Source of the DNA: Smithella sp.
GTDB lineage: Bacteria > Desulfobacterota > Syntrophia > Syntrophales > Smithellaceae
Direction: 5' to 3'
NCBI GenBank assembly: GCA_007244375.1
Contig: SCVW01000015.1
Span: 186,001 to 250,000 of the forward strand
DNA: 64,000 bases
Shown here: one piece after another, positions 39,438 to 48,086 of the stretch
How the letters are laid out: every line of letters starts with the position of its first letter
How positions within the stretch are numbered: the first letter of the stretch is position 1
Made by a program: the position numbers and the translations under genes
Notes under the pieces: model-generated
What the model was told of the DNA's origin: nothing
The model's input: the letters and a program-made list of their open reading frames with translations, nothing else
Databases searched by the model: none

Positions 39438-39842
39438 AGAGCGGCTTTGCTAAAGGCTGCGGATTAGATAACCGCTGAAATTTATTTTTTAGAGATCCCT
39501 AAAGCATTTCTTAGTACAATACCTTCCACGATGTTGGACACTTTTTTTACAAGCATCAATAGCTTCCTCAAAGAGTTGCAAAACAGTATACTTAATTAAG
39601 ATTGCCACATCCCGATAAATCGGGATTCGCAATGGGTGTAATGACAAACAATCATTGAAATCAGAAATCAGGTAGGGAAATCTAGGGACATTATACTAGT
39701 TTTCATCTCTCACCTTTCCTTAGTCCCTCCCCCGGCATTCGCCGGGCAGGCTATCGAGGAAGGGAAGTTCATGAGGAAAAAAACTGGACTATTACGCAAC
39801 ACTTATCTATATTCTCTCAACTACAAATCCTTAAGGTAATTT
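39438..39842. other. Spacer with repeats and a possible gene relic
   Basis: About 400 nt without a gene. CCCGATAAATCGGG and a TTGCG-type fragment lie at 39605-39640. On the minus strand 39495-39600 reads TVLQLFEEAIDACKKSVQHR, protein-like but without a start or family; it may be a decayed gene. CCCGGCATTCGCCGGG occurs near 39730. Confidence 0.5.
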
Positions 39843-40982
39843 ATGTTAACTTCCAAACTGCCGAATGTCGGCGTTACGATTTTTACCGTGATGTCCAAAC
39901 TGGCTAACGATACAGGAGCCATCAATCTTTCGCAGGGTTTCCCTGATTTTGATGTGTCTGAAGAGCTCCGTGAGCTTGTCGCCAAATACATGGCTTTAGG
40001 GCATAATCAGTATGCTCCAATGCAGGGAGTTCCGTCTTTAAGGCAGCGCATTGCTGAAAAAACAAAAGAACTTTACGGCGTTTCATACGATCCGGAAACA
40101 GAAATCACCGTAACCTGCGGGGCTACGGAGGCCATTTTTTCGGCCATCACCTGTGCAGTGAATTCCGGAGATGAAGTGATACTGTTCGAACCGGCTTATG
40201 ATGCCTATGCACCCGATGTTCTGCTGGCCGGAGGCGTGCCGGTTTACGTTCGATTGAAATATCCAGACTACCATGTAGAGTGGAATGAAGTGAAAGATGC
40301 AATCACCAAAAAGACAAAACTTTTGATATTAAATTCACCACACAATCCAAGCGGCGCCATACTTAGTGCAGACGATATGAAGGCCCTTATAGAATTAGTT
40401 ATCGACACAAATATCGTAATCATTTCCGATGAAGTTTATGAACATGTTGTGTTTGACGGGCATCGTCATGAAAGTATGACCAGATATCCGGAACTTGCTT
40501 CGCGGAGTTTTGTAATCAGTTCTTTCGGTAAGACGTACCATACCACTGGTTGGACGATGGGTTATTGTCTGGCTCCCAAACAACTTTCCGTGGAATTTCA
40601 AAGAATTCACCAGTACGTTACATTTGCTGCCAATACGCCAATCCAGTTGGCTTATGCTGAATTCATGGAGAAAAAAGAAAAGTATCTTGCGCTTCCGGAC
40701 TTTTATCAGGGGAAAAGAGACCTGTTTCTCTCGCTGATTAAAGATTCCCGGTTCATACCGCTGCCGTGCCTCGGAACATATTTTCAGATGCTTTCGTATG
40801 CAGACATCACGGATGAAAAAGATGTTGATTTTGCCAAACGGCTCACCACTAAATATAAAGTGGCGTCCATTCCTCCATCGGTTTTTTACATCAATGGAGA
40901 TGATCATAAGGTATTGCGTTTTTGTTTTGCCAAGAAGGATGAAACATTGATTCAAGCGGCGGAGAAGTTATGCAGGATTTAA
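39843..40982 (+). CDS. Methionine aminotransferase-like PLP enzyme, YbdL type
   Basis: The 379-residue product is a fold-type I aminotransferase close to YbdL/glutamine transaminase K: GAINLSQGFPDF (about 24-35), YAPMQGVPSLRQ, ILNSPHNPSGA, ISDEVYEHVVFD and the PLP Lys in SSFGKTYHTTGW. It would transaminate 4-methylthio-2-oxobutyrate or aromatic 2-oxo acids with glutamine. The omega-amidase gene that removes the by-product follows, which supports this assignment. Confidence 0.9.
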   Translation: MLTSKLPNVGVTIFTVMSKLANDTGAINLSQGFPDFDVSEELRELVAKYMALGHNQYAPMQGVPSLRQRIAEKTKELYGVSYDPETEITVTCGATEAIFSAITCAVNSGDEVILFEPAYDAYAPDVLLAGGVPVYVRLKYPDYHVEWNEVKDAITKKTKLLILNSPHNPSGAILSADDMKALIELVIDTNIVIISDEVYEHVVFDGHRHESMTRYPELASRSFVISSFGKTYHTTGWTMGYCLAPKQLSVEFQRIHQYVTFAANTPIQLAYAEFMEKKEKYLALPDFYQGKRDLFLSLIKDSRFIPLPCLGTYFQMLSYADITDEKDVDFAKRLTTKYKVASIPPSVFYINGDDHKVLRFCFAKKDETLIQAAEKLCRI

Positions 40983-41029
40983 TTCCACTTCCAGATCGAG
41001 CGCTACCGTTGTTGGCTGCGTCGTCCTTC

Positions 41030-41203
41030 CGATATCATTGCGAAAAGCCTCTCAGGCGTTGTGGCAATCTAATATTTTCAGTAGTTCGTGCGGTTGCTTC
41101 GTCGCTTCGCTTCTCGCAAAGACAGAACATTTGTTGCAACGTCAAAGACCGATATTAAGGGAAAAAGACAAAGCTGGATTCCCGTCTGCACGGGAATGAC
41201 AGC
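41030..41203. repeat. TTGCG-type and CCCG-type repeats in tandem
   Basis: ATCATTGCGAAAAGCC with GTGGCAATCT and GGTTGCTTCGTCGCTTCGC fill 41035-41120, followed by TGGATTCCCG-N4-CACGGGAATGACA (41174-41200), just before the omega-amidase ribosome site. Confidence 0.75.
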
Positions 41204-41216
41204 AGCGGGAGACTTT

Positions 41217-42005
41217 ATGAAGGATTTAACAGCTACCCTGATCCAGACGGAACTAATTTGGGAAGACATACCGGCCAACCTCGCCATGTTCGACCGCAAG
41301 ATTGACGGTATTTCTGAAAAAACGGATGTCATTATTCTGCCGGAAATGTTTACGACAGGTTTCACCATGAATGTCGGCAAACTGGCGGAGCCGATGACCG
41401 GCTCTGCTGTTTCCTGGCTTGTTGCCAAAGCAAAGCAAAAGCGTGCCCATGTCCTGGGAAGCGTTATTATTGAGGAAGACAAAAAGTATTTTAACCGGCT
41501 TATCTGGGCAACACCGGACGGTGAAATCAAGACGTATGATAAGAAGCACCTCTTCAGAATGGGCGGCGAGCACAAGATGTTTTCAGCGGGAAACAGTCAT
41601 CTCACGGTTGAGGTCAATGGATGGAAGCTGCGTACTTTTATTTGCTATGATTTGCGCTTCCCCATCTGGTGCCGGAATATCGCCAACGAATATGACGCGG
41701 CTATTTACGTTGCCAATTGGCCTGCCAAACGCGCGTTTCACTGGAAGACTTTACTTCAGGCAAGAGCAATTGAAAATCAGTGTTATGTTATCGGTGTAAA
41801 CCGGGTGGGCAAAGACGGTAACGGCTATGCTCACAGTGGCGATTCGTCCATCATCGGTCCTGTGGGGAATATTATGTTCCAGCAGCCGGATATTCCATGT
41901 ATTCACATGGCTAAATTAAATTTCGACATGCTTAAAAAGTACCGTGAAACTTTTGCGGCATGGCAGGACGCCGACGCGGTCTGTTTTGACAGAGGTGAGA
42001 AATGA
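41217..42005 (+). CDS. Omega-amidase (YafV/Nit2-like nitrilase superfamily)
   Basis: The ATG at 41217, after CGGGAG, gives 262 residues; an upstream extension is open but runs through a repeat. The nitrilase triad is visible: Glu in ILPEMFTTGF, Lys in YDKKHLFRMGGEH and Cys in FICYDLRFPIWC. It deamidates alpha-ketoglutaramate produced by glutamine-dependent transaminases, matching the preceding gene. It overlaps the saccharopine-dehydrogenase-like gene by 4 nt. Confidence 0.9.
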   Translation: MKDLTATLIQTELIWEDIPANLAMFDRKIDGISEKTDVIILPEMFTTGFTMNVGKLAEPMTGSAVSWLVAKAKQKRAHVLGSVIIEEDKKYFNRLIWATPDGEIKTYDKKHLFRMGGEHKMFSAGNSHLTVEVNGWKLRTFICYDLRFPIWCRNIANEYDAAIYVANWPAKRAFHWKTLLQARAIENQCYVIGVNRVGKDGNGYAHSGDSSIIGPVGNIMFQQPDIPCIHMAKLNFDMLKKYRETFAAWQDADAVCFDRGEK

Positions 42006-43180
42006 AAGTTTTAGCTTTGGGAGCTTGTGGGGGCATGGGCAGGCACGCAGCCAAAACCCTTGTCTCTCAAAAATGGTGCGACAGGATTTTCATCGCGGAT
42101 ATCGACAAAAAGCGCGCCGAGGCTTTTGCCCGGGAGTTAGGGGATGTAGCCCGGCCTATTGTTCTGGATATTTCCGATTCAGTTGCACTTGATGCGGCTG
42201 CAGCCAGTGCGGATCTGGTTATGAACACAGTCGGGCCTTTTTTTCGTTTCGGTCTGCAGGTGCTTTCCTCCTGTATCCGTACAAGACGAAATTATGTGGA
42301 TATTTGTGACGACTGGGAACCAACCATTTCTATGCTTGATCTTCATGAGGAAGCGCGAGACGCGAAAATCACCGCAATTATCGGAATGGGTGCGAGCCCA
42401 GGCATATCAAACATGCTGGCGAAGAAAGCTTTGATGAATCTGGACATGCCCGAACAAATTTTTACAGTCTGGGACATCGAAGCTGCCAAGCCAGAAATCA
42501 TCACAAAAAAACCATCCGCAGCAACAATTCATGGAATTCACCAGCTGACAGGAAAGATTAAATTATTTGAAAATGGGAAATACATTGATGCTTCTCCAAT
42601 AACTCCGATTAATCTGGATTTTCCGGGAGTAGGGAGCAGGCGCTTACACACTATCGGCCATCCTGAATCGGTGACATTTCCACGTTATTACCCGGCATTG
42701 AAGGCCAGCAAGAATGTCTTTATAATTTCAACACTAAATCTGGCAGGATTAAAGTTGATTGTCTGGATGGTCAATCGCGGATTTCTGTCAGTTGAAACGG
42801 CGGCAGGTATTGCGGAAAAAATTGAAGGACCGGCTGACCGCGGGAGAACAAATGAAAAAATGCTTGCTGAATTCAGTCGCAAAAGAAATCCTAAACTTCC
42901 ACCTCTTTTTGCGCTGGCCACCGGACTAAGAAAGGGCAGGCTGGCAAGGTCGGCATGCGCCGTTCTTTCTGCGCCACCGGGCGGGATGGGCGGTGCCACG
43001 GGTGTACCGCTTGCAATCGGTGCGATGATGATTCTGAAAAAGGCTGTTACAGACTACGGAGTCTTCGCGCCGGAAGGTATTCTTGATCCCGACATGTTTT
43101 TCCAGGCACTCGCGCCGCTTTGTGTTCCCCGAAAAGAAAACACGGACGGGTTGGTTCTAACCCGTATCGTAGAGGAATAA
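42002..43180 (+). CDS. Saccharopine dehydrogenase family protein
   Basis: The 392-residue product begins MKVLALGACGGMGRHAAKTL, a Rossmann loop, with DIDKKRAEAFARELG after the second strand and NYVDICDDWEPTISMLDLHE, typical of saccharopine dehydrogenase-like enzymes. GMGASPGISNMLAKKAL (about 123-139) is also family-typical. It probably acts as an NAD(P)-dependent oxidoreductase on an amino acid derivative; saccharopine itself is unlikely. It is coupled to the omega-amidase gene. Confidence 0.85.
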   Translation: MKVLALGACGGMGRHAAKTLVSQKWCDRIFIADIDKKRAEAFARELGDVARPIVLDISDSVALDAAAASADLVMNTVGPFFRFGLQVLSSCIRTRRNYVDICDDWEPTISMLDLHEEARDAKITAIIGMGASPGISNMLAKKALMNLDMPEQIFTVWDIEAAKPEIITKKPSAATIHGIHQLTGKIKLFENGKYIDASPITPINLDFPGVGSRRLHTIGHPESVTFPRYYPALKASKNVFIISTLNLAGLKLIVWMVNRGFLSVETAAGIAEKIEGPADRGRTNEKMLAEFSRKRNPKLPPLFALATGLRKGRLARSACAVLSAPPGGMGGATGVPLAIGAMMILKKAVTDYGVFAPEGILDPDMFFQALAPLCVPRKENTDGLVLTRIVEE

Positions 43181-43205
43181 AGACATAAGACAGGAGAGAA
43201 ATTCT

Positions 43206-43757
43206 ATGGATAGGGATATGGCACTGAAAGCTTTAAGATACAATGTGAAAAATGAAAACCTCGTCAAGCACATGCTTGCTACGGAAGCCATTATGCGTGC
43301 ACTCGCCCGTCGGTTCAAAGAAAATGAAACTGAGTGGGAGTTGGCTGGTTTGCTGCACGATATCGACGTTGAAATGACCAATGGCGATTTGTCGATTCAC
43401 AGCAGGCCCGGTGCGCAAATGGCCAGAGATTTGGGTGCCTCTGAAGAGGTTTGTCATGCGATTCTTGTTCATAACGAAAAGCATGGTGAACCCTGTGTGT
43501 CATTAATGGATAAAGCCCTCTTTTGTACGGATCCCTTGACCGGCCTTATCACTGCTGCTGCTTTGGTGCGTCCCGACAAAAAGCTGTCCGGTGTGGAAGC
43601 CAAGTCAATCCGCAAACGTTTTAAGGAAGAGCGTTTTGCGGCAGGTGCGAATCGCGAACAGATAGCCAAATGCAGCGAAATAGGTTTAGAACTGGATGAG
43701 TTTATCGCGCTCAGCCTTGACGCAATGAAGGGTGTTGCGGGCGATTTGGGATTGTAA
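43206..43757 (+). CDS. HD domain protein
   Basis: The 183-residue product is an HDIG-type HD domain: MLATEAIMRALARRF (first His region), ELAGLLHDIDVEM (HD pair, about 44-56), HSRPGAQMA and CHAILVHNEKHG (about 91-102). It would hydrolyse a phosphomonoester or nucleotide. AGGAGAGAA precedes the ATG. It is 25 nt downstream of the saccharopine-dehydrogenase-like gene in the same operon. Confidence 0.88.
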   Translation: MDRDMALKALRYNVKNENLVKHMLATEAIMRALARRFKENETEWELAGLLHDIDVEMTNGDLSIHSRPGAQMARDLGASEEVCHAILVHNEKHGEPCVSLMDKALFCTDPLTGLITAAALVRPDKKLSGVEAKSIRKRFKEERFAAGANREQIAKCSEIGLELDEFIALSLDAMKGVAGDLGL

Positions 43758-44149
43758 AATATGCGTATGCATTTTTCCGTATACTTCGCTTCGAGGATAA
43801 TTTGTTTGTGTAAAAATTCCGCATTTCTTACATTTGGCGTATTAAGGTTAGCCCCTGAAATATAAATTAATCTGAATATAACTTGAACTGACGTTGCGTA
43901 TCAAACCAGAAGATTCATGAAAAGTTATTGCCCTTACTGACAAAATATAGAATGAAAAGACAAACGAGATAAATCGCTGTAAGAAACATTTGGAATAATT
44001 TGCATCGATTTATTGTATAAAGGTGATCTTCCTAAAAATCCTTTTCATCAGATCAAAAATATTATCTTAAAAGTTTTTTAAAAAATGAATGATTTGAAAT
44101 TCAGCATTAAAGATAAATGTGTCATATTATTATGTTAGAAAGCAGATTG
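43758..44149. other. AT-rich spacer upstream of the transporter operon
   Basis: Almost 400 nt with no gene; only an imperfect ATATGCGTATGCAT palindrome near 43760 was noticed. Confidence 0.45.
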
Positions 44150-44210
44150 TGTCAAATTTGACAAATAAGTTTTTATGCGTTAATAAAAATACCAATGCTA
44201 TTTTTAGCAT
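44150..44210 (+). promoter_or_regulatory. modABC-type promoter with two palindromes
   Basis: TTGACA (44158-44163), 17-nt spacer, TAATAA (44181-44186). The palindrome TGTCAAATTTGACA (44150-44163) covers the -35 box; ATGCTATTTTTAGCAT (44195-44210) lies at about +3 to +18. Neither matches the E. coli ModE site, so another metal-oxyanion regulator is possible. Confidence 0.7.
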
Positions 44211-44238
44211 GATATTACCACAATGAAAGGATTTAATC

Positions 44239-44997
44239 ATGAGAAGATTTTTGCTGGTTTTTGCGATGATTTTTTTGTTGGCGGGACAATGTTTCGCCGC
44301 GGACCTTATTGTCTTTAGCGGTGCCGGTCTTATGAAACCCATGGAAGAAATGAAAAGAAATTTTCAAGCGACTCACAATGTGAAAGTGGACGTTCATTAT
44401 GGAGGATCAGGTGAAATATTTGCACAGGTTGGCGCGGGTCAACCCTGTGATGTTCTTATTCCGGGCGCAGAAAAATATACGAAAGACGCGTTAAAAAACG
44501 GATGGGTTATCGGAGACACTATTCGTCCGCTCGTTCTGCATGTTCCTCTCATTGCCGTACCGAAGGGTAATCCTGCGAAGGTTACGTCCTTAGAAGATCT
44601 CGCACGCGGCGATGTGCGTGTTGCCATTGGCGATCCGAAAGCACCGGCAATCGGCCGTGTCGCCAAACAGATTTTAGAGAAAAATAAGTTGTGGGACAAG
44701 GTCACTCCCAATATTAAAGTATATGCCCCGACGGTCAACCAGCTTTTAATTTACGTGGCCTTAAAGCAGGTGGATGCCGCCATCATATGGGGAGACCTCG
44801 TTACGTGGGCGGAAGGTAAGGGGAAACTCGATATTGTGCGCATTCCTGACAAAAAGAATATCATCAAAACCATTCCGACAGCTGTGTGCACTAATGCGCC
44901 CCATAAGGACCTGGCAATGAAATTCAATGCCTATATCGCATCTACGGAGGGTCTCAAAATCTGGCAAAAATGGGGATTTGAACCGTGCAATCGTTAA
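44239..44997 (+). CDS. modA: Molybdate/tungstate ABC transporter substrate-binding protein
   Basis: The 252-residue product has a signal peptide (residues 1-20, CFA end) and a ModA-like periplasmic binding domain: LIVFSGAGLMKPMEEMKRNF (oxyanion-binding Ser in FSG), VHYGGSGEIFAQVGAGQPCDVLIPG (about 53-77), AIGDPKAPAIGR and DAAIIWGDL. It binds molybdate or tungstate; the choice is not decidable by eye. AAAGGA precedes the ATG. First gene of the operon. Confidence 0.92.
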   Translation: MRRFLLVFAMIFLLAGQCFAADLIVFSGAGLMKPMEEMKRNFQATHNVKVDVHYGGSGEIFAQVGAGQPCDVLIPGAEKYTKDALKNGWVIGDTIRPLVLHVPLIAVPKGNPAKVTSLEDLARGDVRVAIGDPKAPAIGRVAKQILEKNKLWDKVTPNIKVYAPTVNQLLIYVALKQVDAAIIWGDLVTWAEGKGKLDIVRIPDKKNIIKTIPTAVCTNAPHKDLAMKFNAYIASTEGLKIWQKWGFEPCNR

Positions 44998-45794
44998 AAG
45001 ATAAACACCGCGCGGGGAAAACCAATGCTTTTAAAGTCAGCTTGATTTTCGTATCATTTATTATTACAGCTGTCCTTGTACTTGCCATTGGCGCGCTTTT
45101 CATGGTGCCAGATATCAAAGATGTCTGGGAAAGCTTAAAAAGCGAAGAAATGATTTTTTCGCTTAAGCTTTCTATGTGGACCGGTCTTTTATCCACGGCT
45201 CTAGTGATGGTTTTTGCGCTTCCCATTGGCTATACACTTTCGCGATTTCAGTTTATCGGAAAGGGATTCGTTAAGACAATCATTGATCTGCCGGTTGCCT
45301 TTCCTGAACTTGTTTTGGGGCTTTGTCTGCTGTTGCTTTTTGGGAATACTTTTGTCGGAAATATCTTTAAATCCTTGGGATTCCAGTTTGTTTTTACGAC
45401 ACAGGGTATTGTTGCCGCTCAATTTTTCACGGCGTTACCCTATGCCTGTCGTATTATGAAATCTACTTTTGATTATATCGATCCCAGAATGGAATTCGTT
45501 TCCCGTTCGCTGGGATATTCCATGTTTGAAACGTTTATGAATGTTTCCCTTCCGCTTGCCAGAAATGGTATTCTCGCGTCAACAGTCATTGCCTTCGCAC
45601 GATGTATCGGAACATTTGGGACCGTTTTGATCCTGGCCGGAGGAACCTATATGAAGACGGAGGTTCTTCCGATTACACTATATCTCAATATCTCATACGG
45701 CAACATGGGAATGGCCCTGACTAGCGGCATCGTCCTGATGGTGGTTTCATTTGCAGCCATCTATATCTTTGAACGGACGGAGGTGAGTTTGTGA
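44985..45794 (+). CDS. modB: Molybdate/tungstate ABC transporter permease
   Basis: The 269-residue product has about six membrane helices and the ModB-type motif YIDPRMEFVSRSLGYSMFETFMNVSLPLAR (about 164-193, EAA loop). VIAFARCIGTFGTVLILAGG follows. GTG start overlaps modA by 13 nt; the 3' end overlaps modC by 4 nt, so the three are translationally coupled. Confidence 0.93.
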   Translation: MQSLKDKHRAGKTNAFKVSLIFVSFIITAVLVLAIGALFMVPDIKDVWESLKSEEMIFSLKLSMWTGLLSTALVMVFALPIGYTLSRFQFIGKGFVKTIIDLPVAFPELVLGLCLLLLFGNTFVGNIFKSLGFQFVFTTQGIVAAQFFTALPYACRIMKSTFDYIDPRMEFVSRSLGYSMFETFMNVSLPLARNGILASTVIAFARCIGTFGTVLILAGGTYMKTEVLPITLYLNISYGNMGMALTSGIVLMVVSFAAIYIFERTEVSL

Positions 45795-46861
45795 GTTTTC
45801 TTTCTGTATCAGACCTGCATATTGACTTGGGTGAATTTTATTTGAATGGCGTTTCTTTCAATCTCGACAAGGGAGATTATCTCACAATCATCGGACCGAC
45901 TGGGGCGGGGAAAACAATCCTCCTGGAGAGTCTTATTGGTTTCTGGACACCCGATCAGGGCAATATTTATTTAGAAAACCGTGATATTACCATGGAACTT
46001 CCGGAAAAGCGCAATATCGGGATTGTCTATCAAGACTATGCCCTTTTATCCCATTTTACCGTTTATAAGAACATTGAATACGGCCTTAAGAAAAAGAATC
46101 CTAAAGGGATGAAAGAAAAAATTCATGACATCGCGTCTGCCTTATATATTGAGCATCTGCTACACAGAAAACCGGCAACGTTGTCAGGCGGGGAACAGCA
46201 GCGCGTGGCCTTGGCGCGTGCCCTGGTTGTTGAGCCCAAAATGCTTCTCATGGATGAACCATTTTCCGCGCTTGATCCGCAGACCAGACGGGACACAAGG
46301 GCGCTTCTCAAAAAGGCTGTCGCACAGAGAAATACAACGGTGATGCACGTAACTCATGATCTGTGCGATGCTTGGACCTTGGCCAACAAAGTCGCCGTTA
46401 TCCGGGATGGTCATCTTATGCAGATCGGCTCTATTGAAGAAGTTTTTAAACGTCCCCAAACACCTTTCGTTGCCGGCTTTGTGGGGGCAACCCTGATGGA
46501 AGGGACCGTTATTGACCGTGATAAAGGTCTTTCCGTTATAAATGTAAACGGTTTTATCGTGAAGACGCTTGATCCTGCTGATATAGGAACGAAGGTAAAA
46601 CTTGCCGTACGCCCGGAAGACATTATCGTCGGTACTCAGCCTTCTCCAAACACATCCGCTCAGAACAACATTGAAGCAATACTTGCACATATCATGTATG
46701 AGGGCAAAACATCGTTGCTCTCCCTTAGCGCTGGCAAAACATCTTTTGATGTTCTCGTGACTAATCATTCACTCGAACGGCTTGGCCTGGCGACCGGAGA
46801 TACAGTCTATGCCATGATTAAGAGCAGTAACGTACGGATTGTTAATTCTCGCGTCAATTAG
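45791..46861 (+). CDS. modC: Molybdate/tungstate ABC transporter ATP-binding protein
   Basis: The 356-residue product has Walker A GPTGAGKTILLE (about 35-46), the signature LSGGEQQRVALARAL, Walker B MLLMDEPFSALD and a C-terminal TOBE region (about 235-356: LAVRPEDIIVG). It powers uptake through the preceding permease. GTG start. The following 150 nt contain a decayed enoyl-CoA hydratase fragment. Confidence 0.93.
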   Translation: MSFLSVSDLHIDLGEFYLNGVSFNLDKGDYLTIIGPTGAGKTILLESLIGFWTPDQGNIYLENRDITMELPEKRNIGIVYQDYALLSHFTVYKNIEYGLKKKNPKGMKEKIHDIASALYIEHLLHRKPATLSGGEQQRVALARALVVEPKMLLMDEPFSALDPQTRRDTRALLKKAVAQRNTTVMHVTHDLCDAWTLANKVAVIRDGHLMQIGSIEEVFKRPQTPFVAGFVGATLMEGTVIDRDKGLSVINVNGFIVKTLDPADIGTKVKLAVRPEDIIVGTQPSPNTSAQNNIEAILAHIMYEGKTSLLSLSAGKTSFDVLVTNHSLERLGLATGDTVYAMIKSSNVRIVNSRVN

Positions 46862-46911
46862 CATTGATAATCCCGATGGTTAATCAACAAGACTCTCTGT
46901 GTTATTGATGG

Positions 46912-47061
46912 CTTAGGAAAACTGGAGACCTGACAATCTGGGATGCAATGGATTTGAAGATGGAAAAGCCGGTTGTCTTCATTGCTAGTGACGAAAGTAT
47001 CAATGGAATTTCCGCTTTTCTGACTCGGTAAAAAACCGACATCCAGAACCATGATGAATAG
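46912..47061 (+). pseudogene. Relic of an enoyl-CoA hydratase 3' end
   Basis: Translated, it reads LRKTGDLTIWDAMDLKMEKP then FIASDESINGISAFLTR, a stop, and KTDIQNHDE with a final stop. The intact gene at 48087-48905 has IRKTSDLTTREALELETEEA, LIVSGESIHGISAFLAR and QKPNFPDPEE at the same distances from its stop. It is a truncated paralogue with an internal TAA and no 5' part. Confidence 0.85.
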
Positions 47062-47107
47062 TAAAAACGTGTCAATAAAATTGGGATTATAAAATCTTTG
47101 AACTCCA

Positions 47108-47785
47108 TCAAAAGCGGTAGATGACTTCCAGCATATGAAAATCTGCTCCTGTATTGTGAGGTCCGTAAATTCCACAGTCGGAATAGTGCAGATAGCGGTA
47201 TCCGGCTCCAAGTTGCCAGAAAAGCGGAATACTAACGCCGGCGGTCAAGGCGAACTGAAAGTATCCGCCATAGTCTTGCGTTGCAAATTTATGTCTGCTC
47301 AGTAGAGCACCGCCGACTCCCATATCTAAGGTAAATTTGCCGTCTTGACTGCCGAATGCCAGCAGGGGAACGAGCGAAATAACCAACGCTGTATCTTTGT
47401 CTCCATAAAGAACGCCGATACTGGACATTAGCCTTATATCGGTTCCCCATCCCGATCGTGTATAAAGCATCCATGGCGATCTGAAGTATGCTGCCACATC
47501 GTATTCCCAAAATTTTTCCGAAGCCACATCTCCGATAATGTCAAAGCTGGAGAAGCGTGCCCTTAAACTGACACTATGCAAACTTGTTTTGGCAGGTTCT
47601 TTCCCATCGGTTTCATTTTCTGCATTAGGATAAGATTGATTTCTATATTCAGAATAAAATGAGGCTTGATGTTCACAGGGCATTGACTCAACAAAACCGC
47701 ATAAAAACAAACTCAGGAAGACAATACACAAAAGGTGGGCGTTAAAAGTTAAAAAACGATAAAAAAAGAATCGTGCACTTTTCAT
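47108..47785 (-). CDS. Lipid A 3-O-deacylase (PagL)-like outer-membrane protein
   Basis: The 225-residue product has a signal segment (about 10-35) and outer-membrane strands, ending GAGYRYLHYSDCGIYGPHNT and a terminal YRF. The HxS pair in RYLHYSD matches the PagL catalytic His-Ser. The usual Glu about 12 residues later is not obvious (NTGADFH has Asp). Members remove the 3-O acyl chain of lipid A. It runs convergent to modC and the relic. Confidence 0.78.
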   Translation of the reverse strand: MKSARFFFYRFLTFNAHLLCIVFLSLFLCGFVESMPCEHQASFYSEYRNQSYPNAENETDGKEPAKTSLHSVSLRARFSSFDIIGDVASEKFWEYDVAAYFRSPWMLYTRSGWGTDIRLMSSIGVLYGDKDTALVISLVPLLAFGSQDGKFTLDMGVGGALLSRHKFATQDYGGYFQFALTAGVSIPLFWQLGAGYRYLHYSDCGIYGPHNTGADFHMLEVIYRF

Positions 47786-48086
47786 AAGGCTGAAACTCTG
47801 AAATGCAAATTATTTTGTTTTATATTCTATCAACATTTCCGTAAGGGAACAAGTATGCAGGTTCTTCGCGCGACGACTGTTCTGATAAAAAGGCGTTTCA
47901 ATCGGAAAAGAGCGGAAAAATTTGCAGATAGCATATCGTTTTTTGCCCCAAAAAACCAGATTATACAGACATTGACATATGCAGTACTTATTTATATATT
48001 TCCTTTACCAGATATCATTAGAAAATTCTGTCTAATGCATATAATCAGGATCAATTTTATTTCGTTTCTTAAAAGAGAGGTTAGGC
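47786..48086. other. Divergent regulatory spacer
   Basis: About 300 nt between the PagL-like and enoyl-CoA hydratase genes; it holds the promoter and palindrome below. An 85-codon plus-strand frame through it was judged non-coding. Confidence 0.5.
47972..48037 (+). promoter_or_regulatory. Promoter and operator of the hydratase-AraC operon
   Basis: TTGACA (47972-47977), 17-nt spacer, TATATT (47995-48000). CATTAGA (48016-48022) and TCTAATG (48031-48037) form a 7-bp inverted repeat around +10 to +30. Confidence 0.7.

Noticed and set aside
41088-41216. N-terminal extension of the omega-amidase
   Set aside because: It is translated repeat DNA; the ATG at 41217 has its own ribosome site and fits the family length.
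44195-44210. E. coli-type ModE operator
   Set aside because: The palindrome does not match the ModE consensus; it is reported only as a candidate site.
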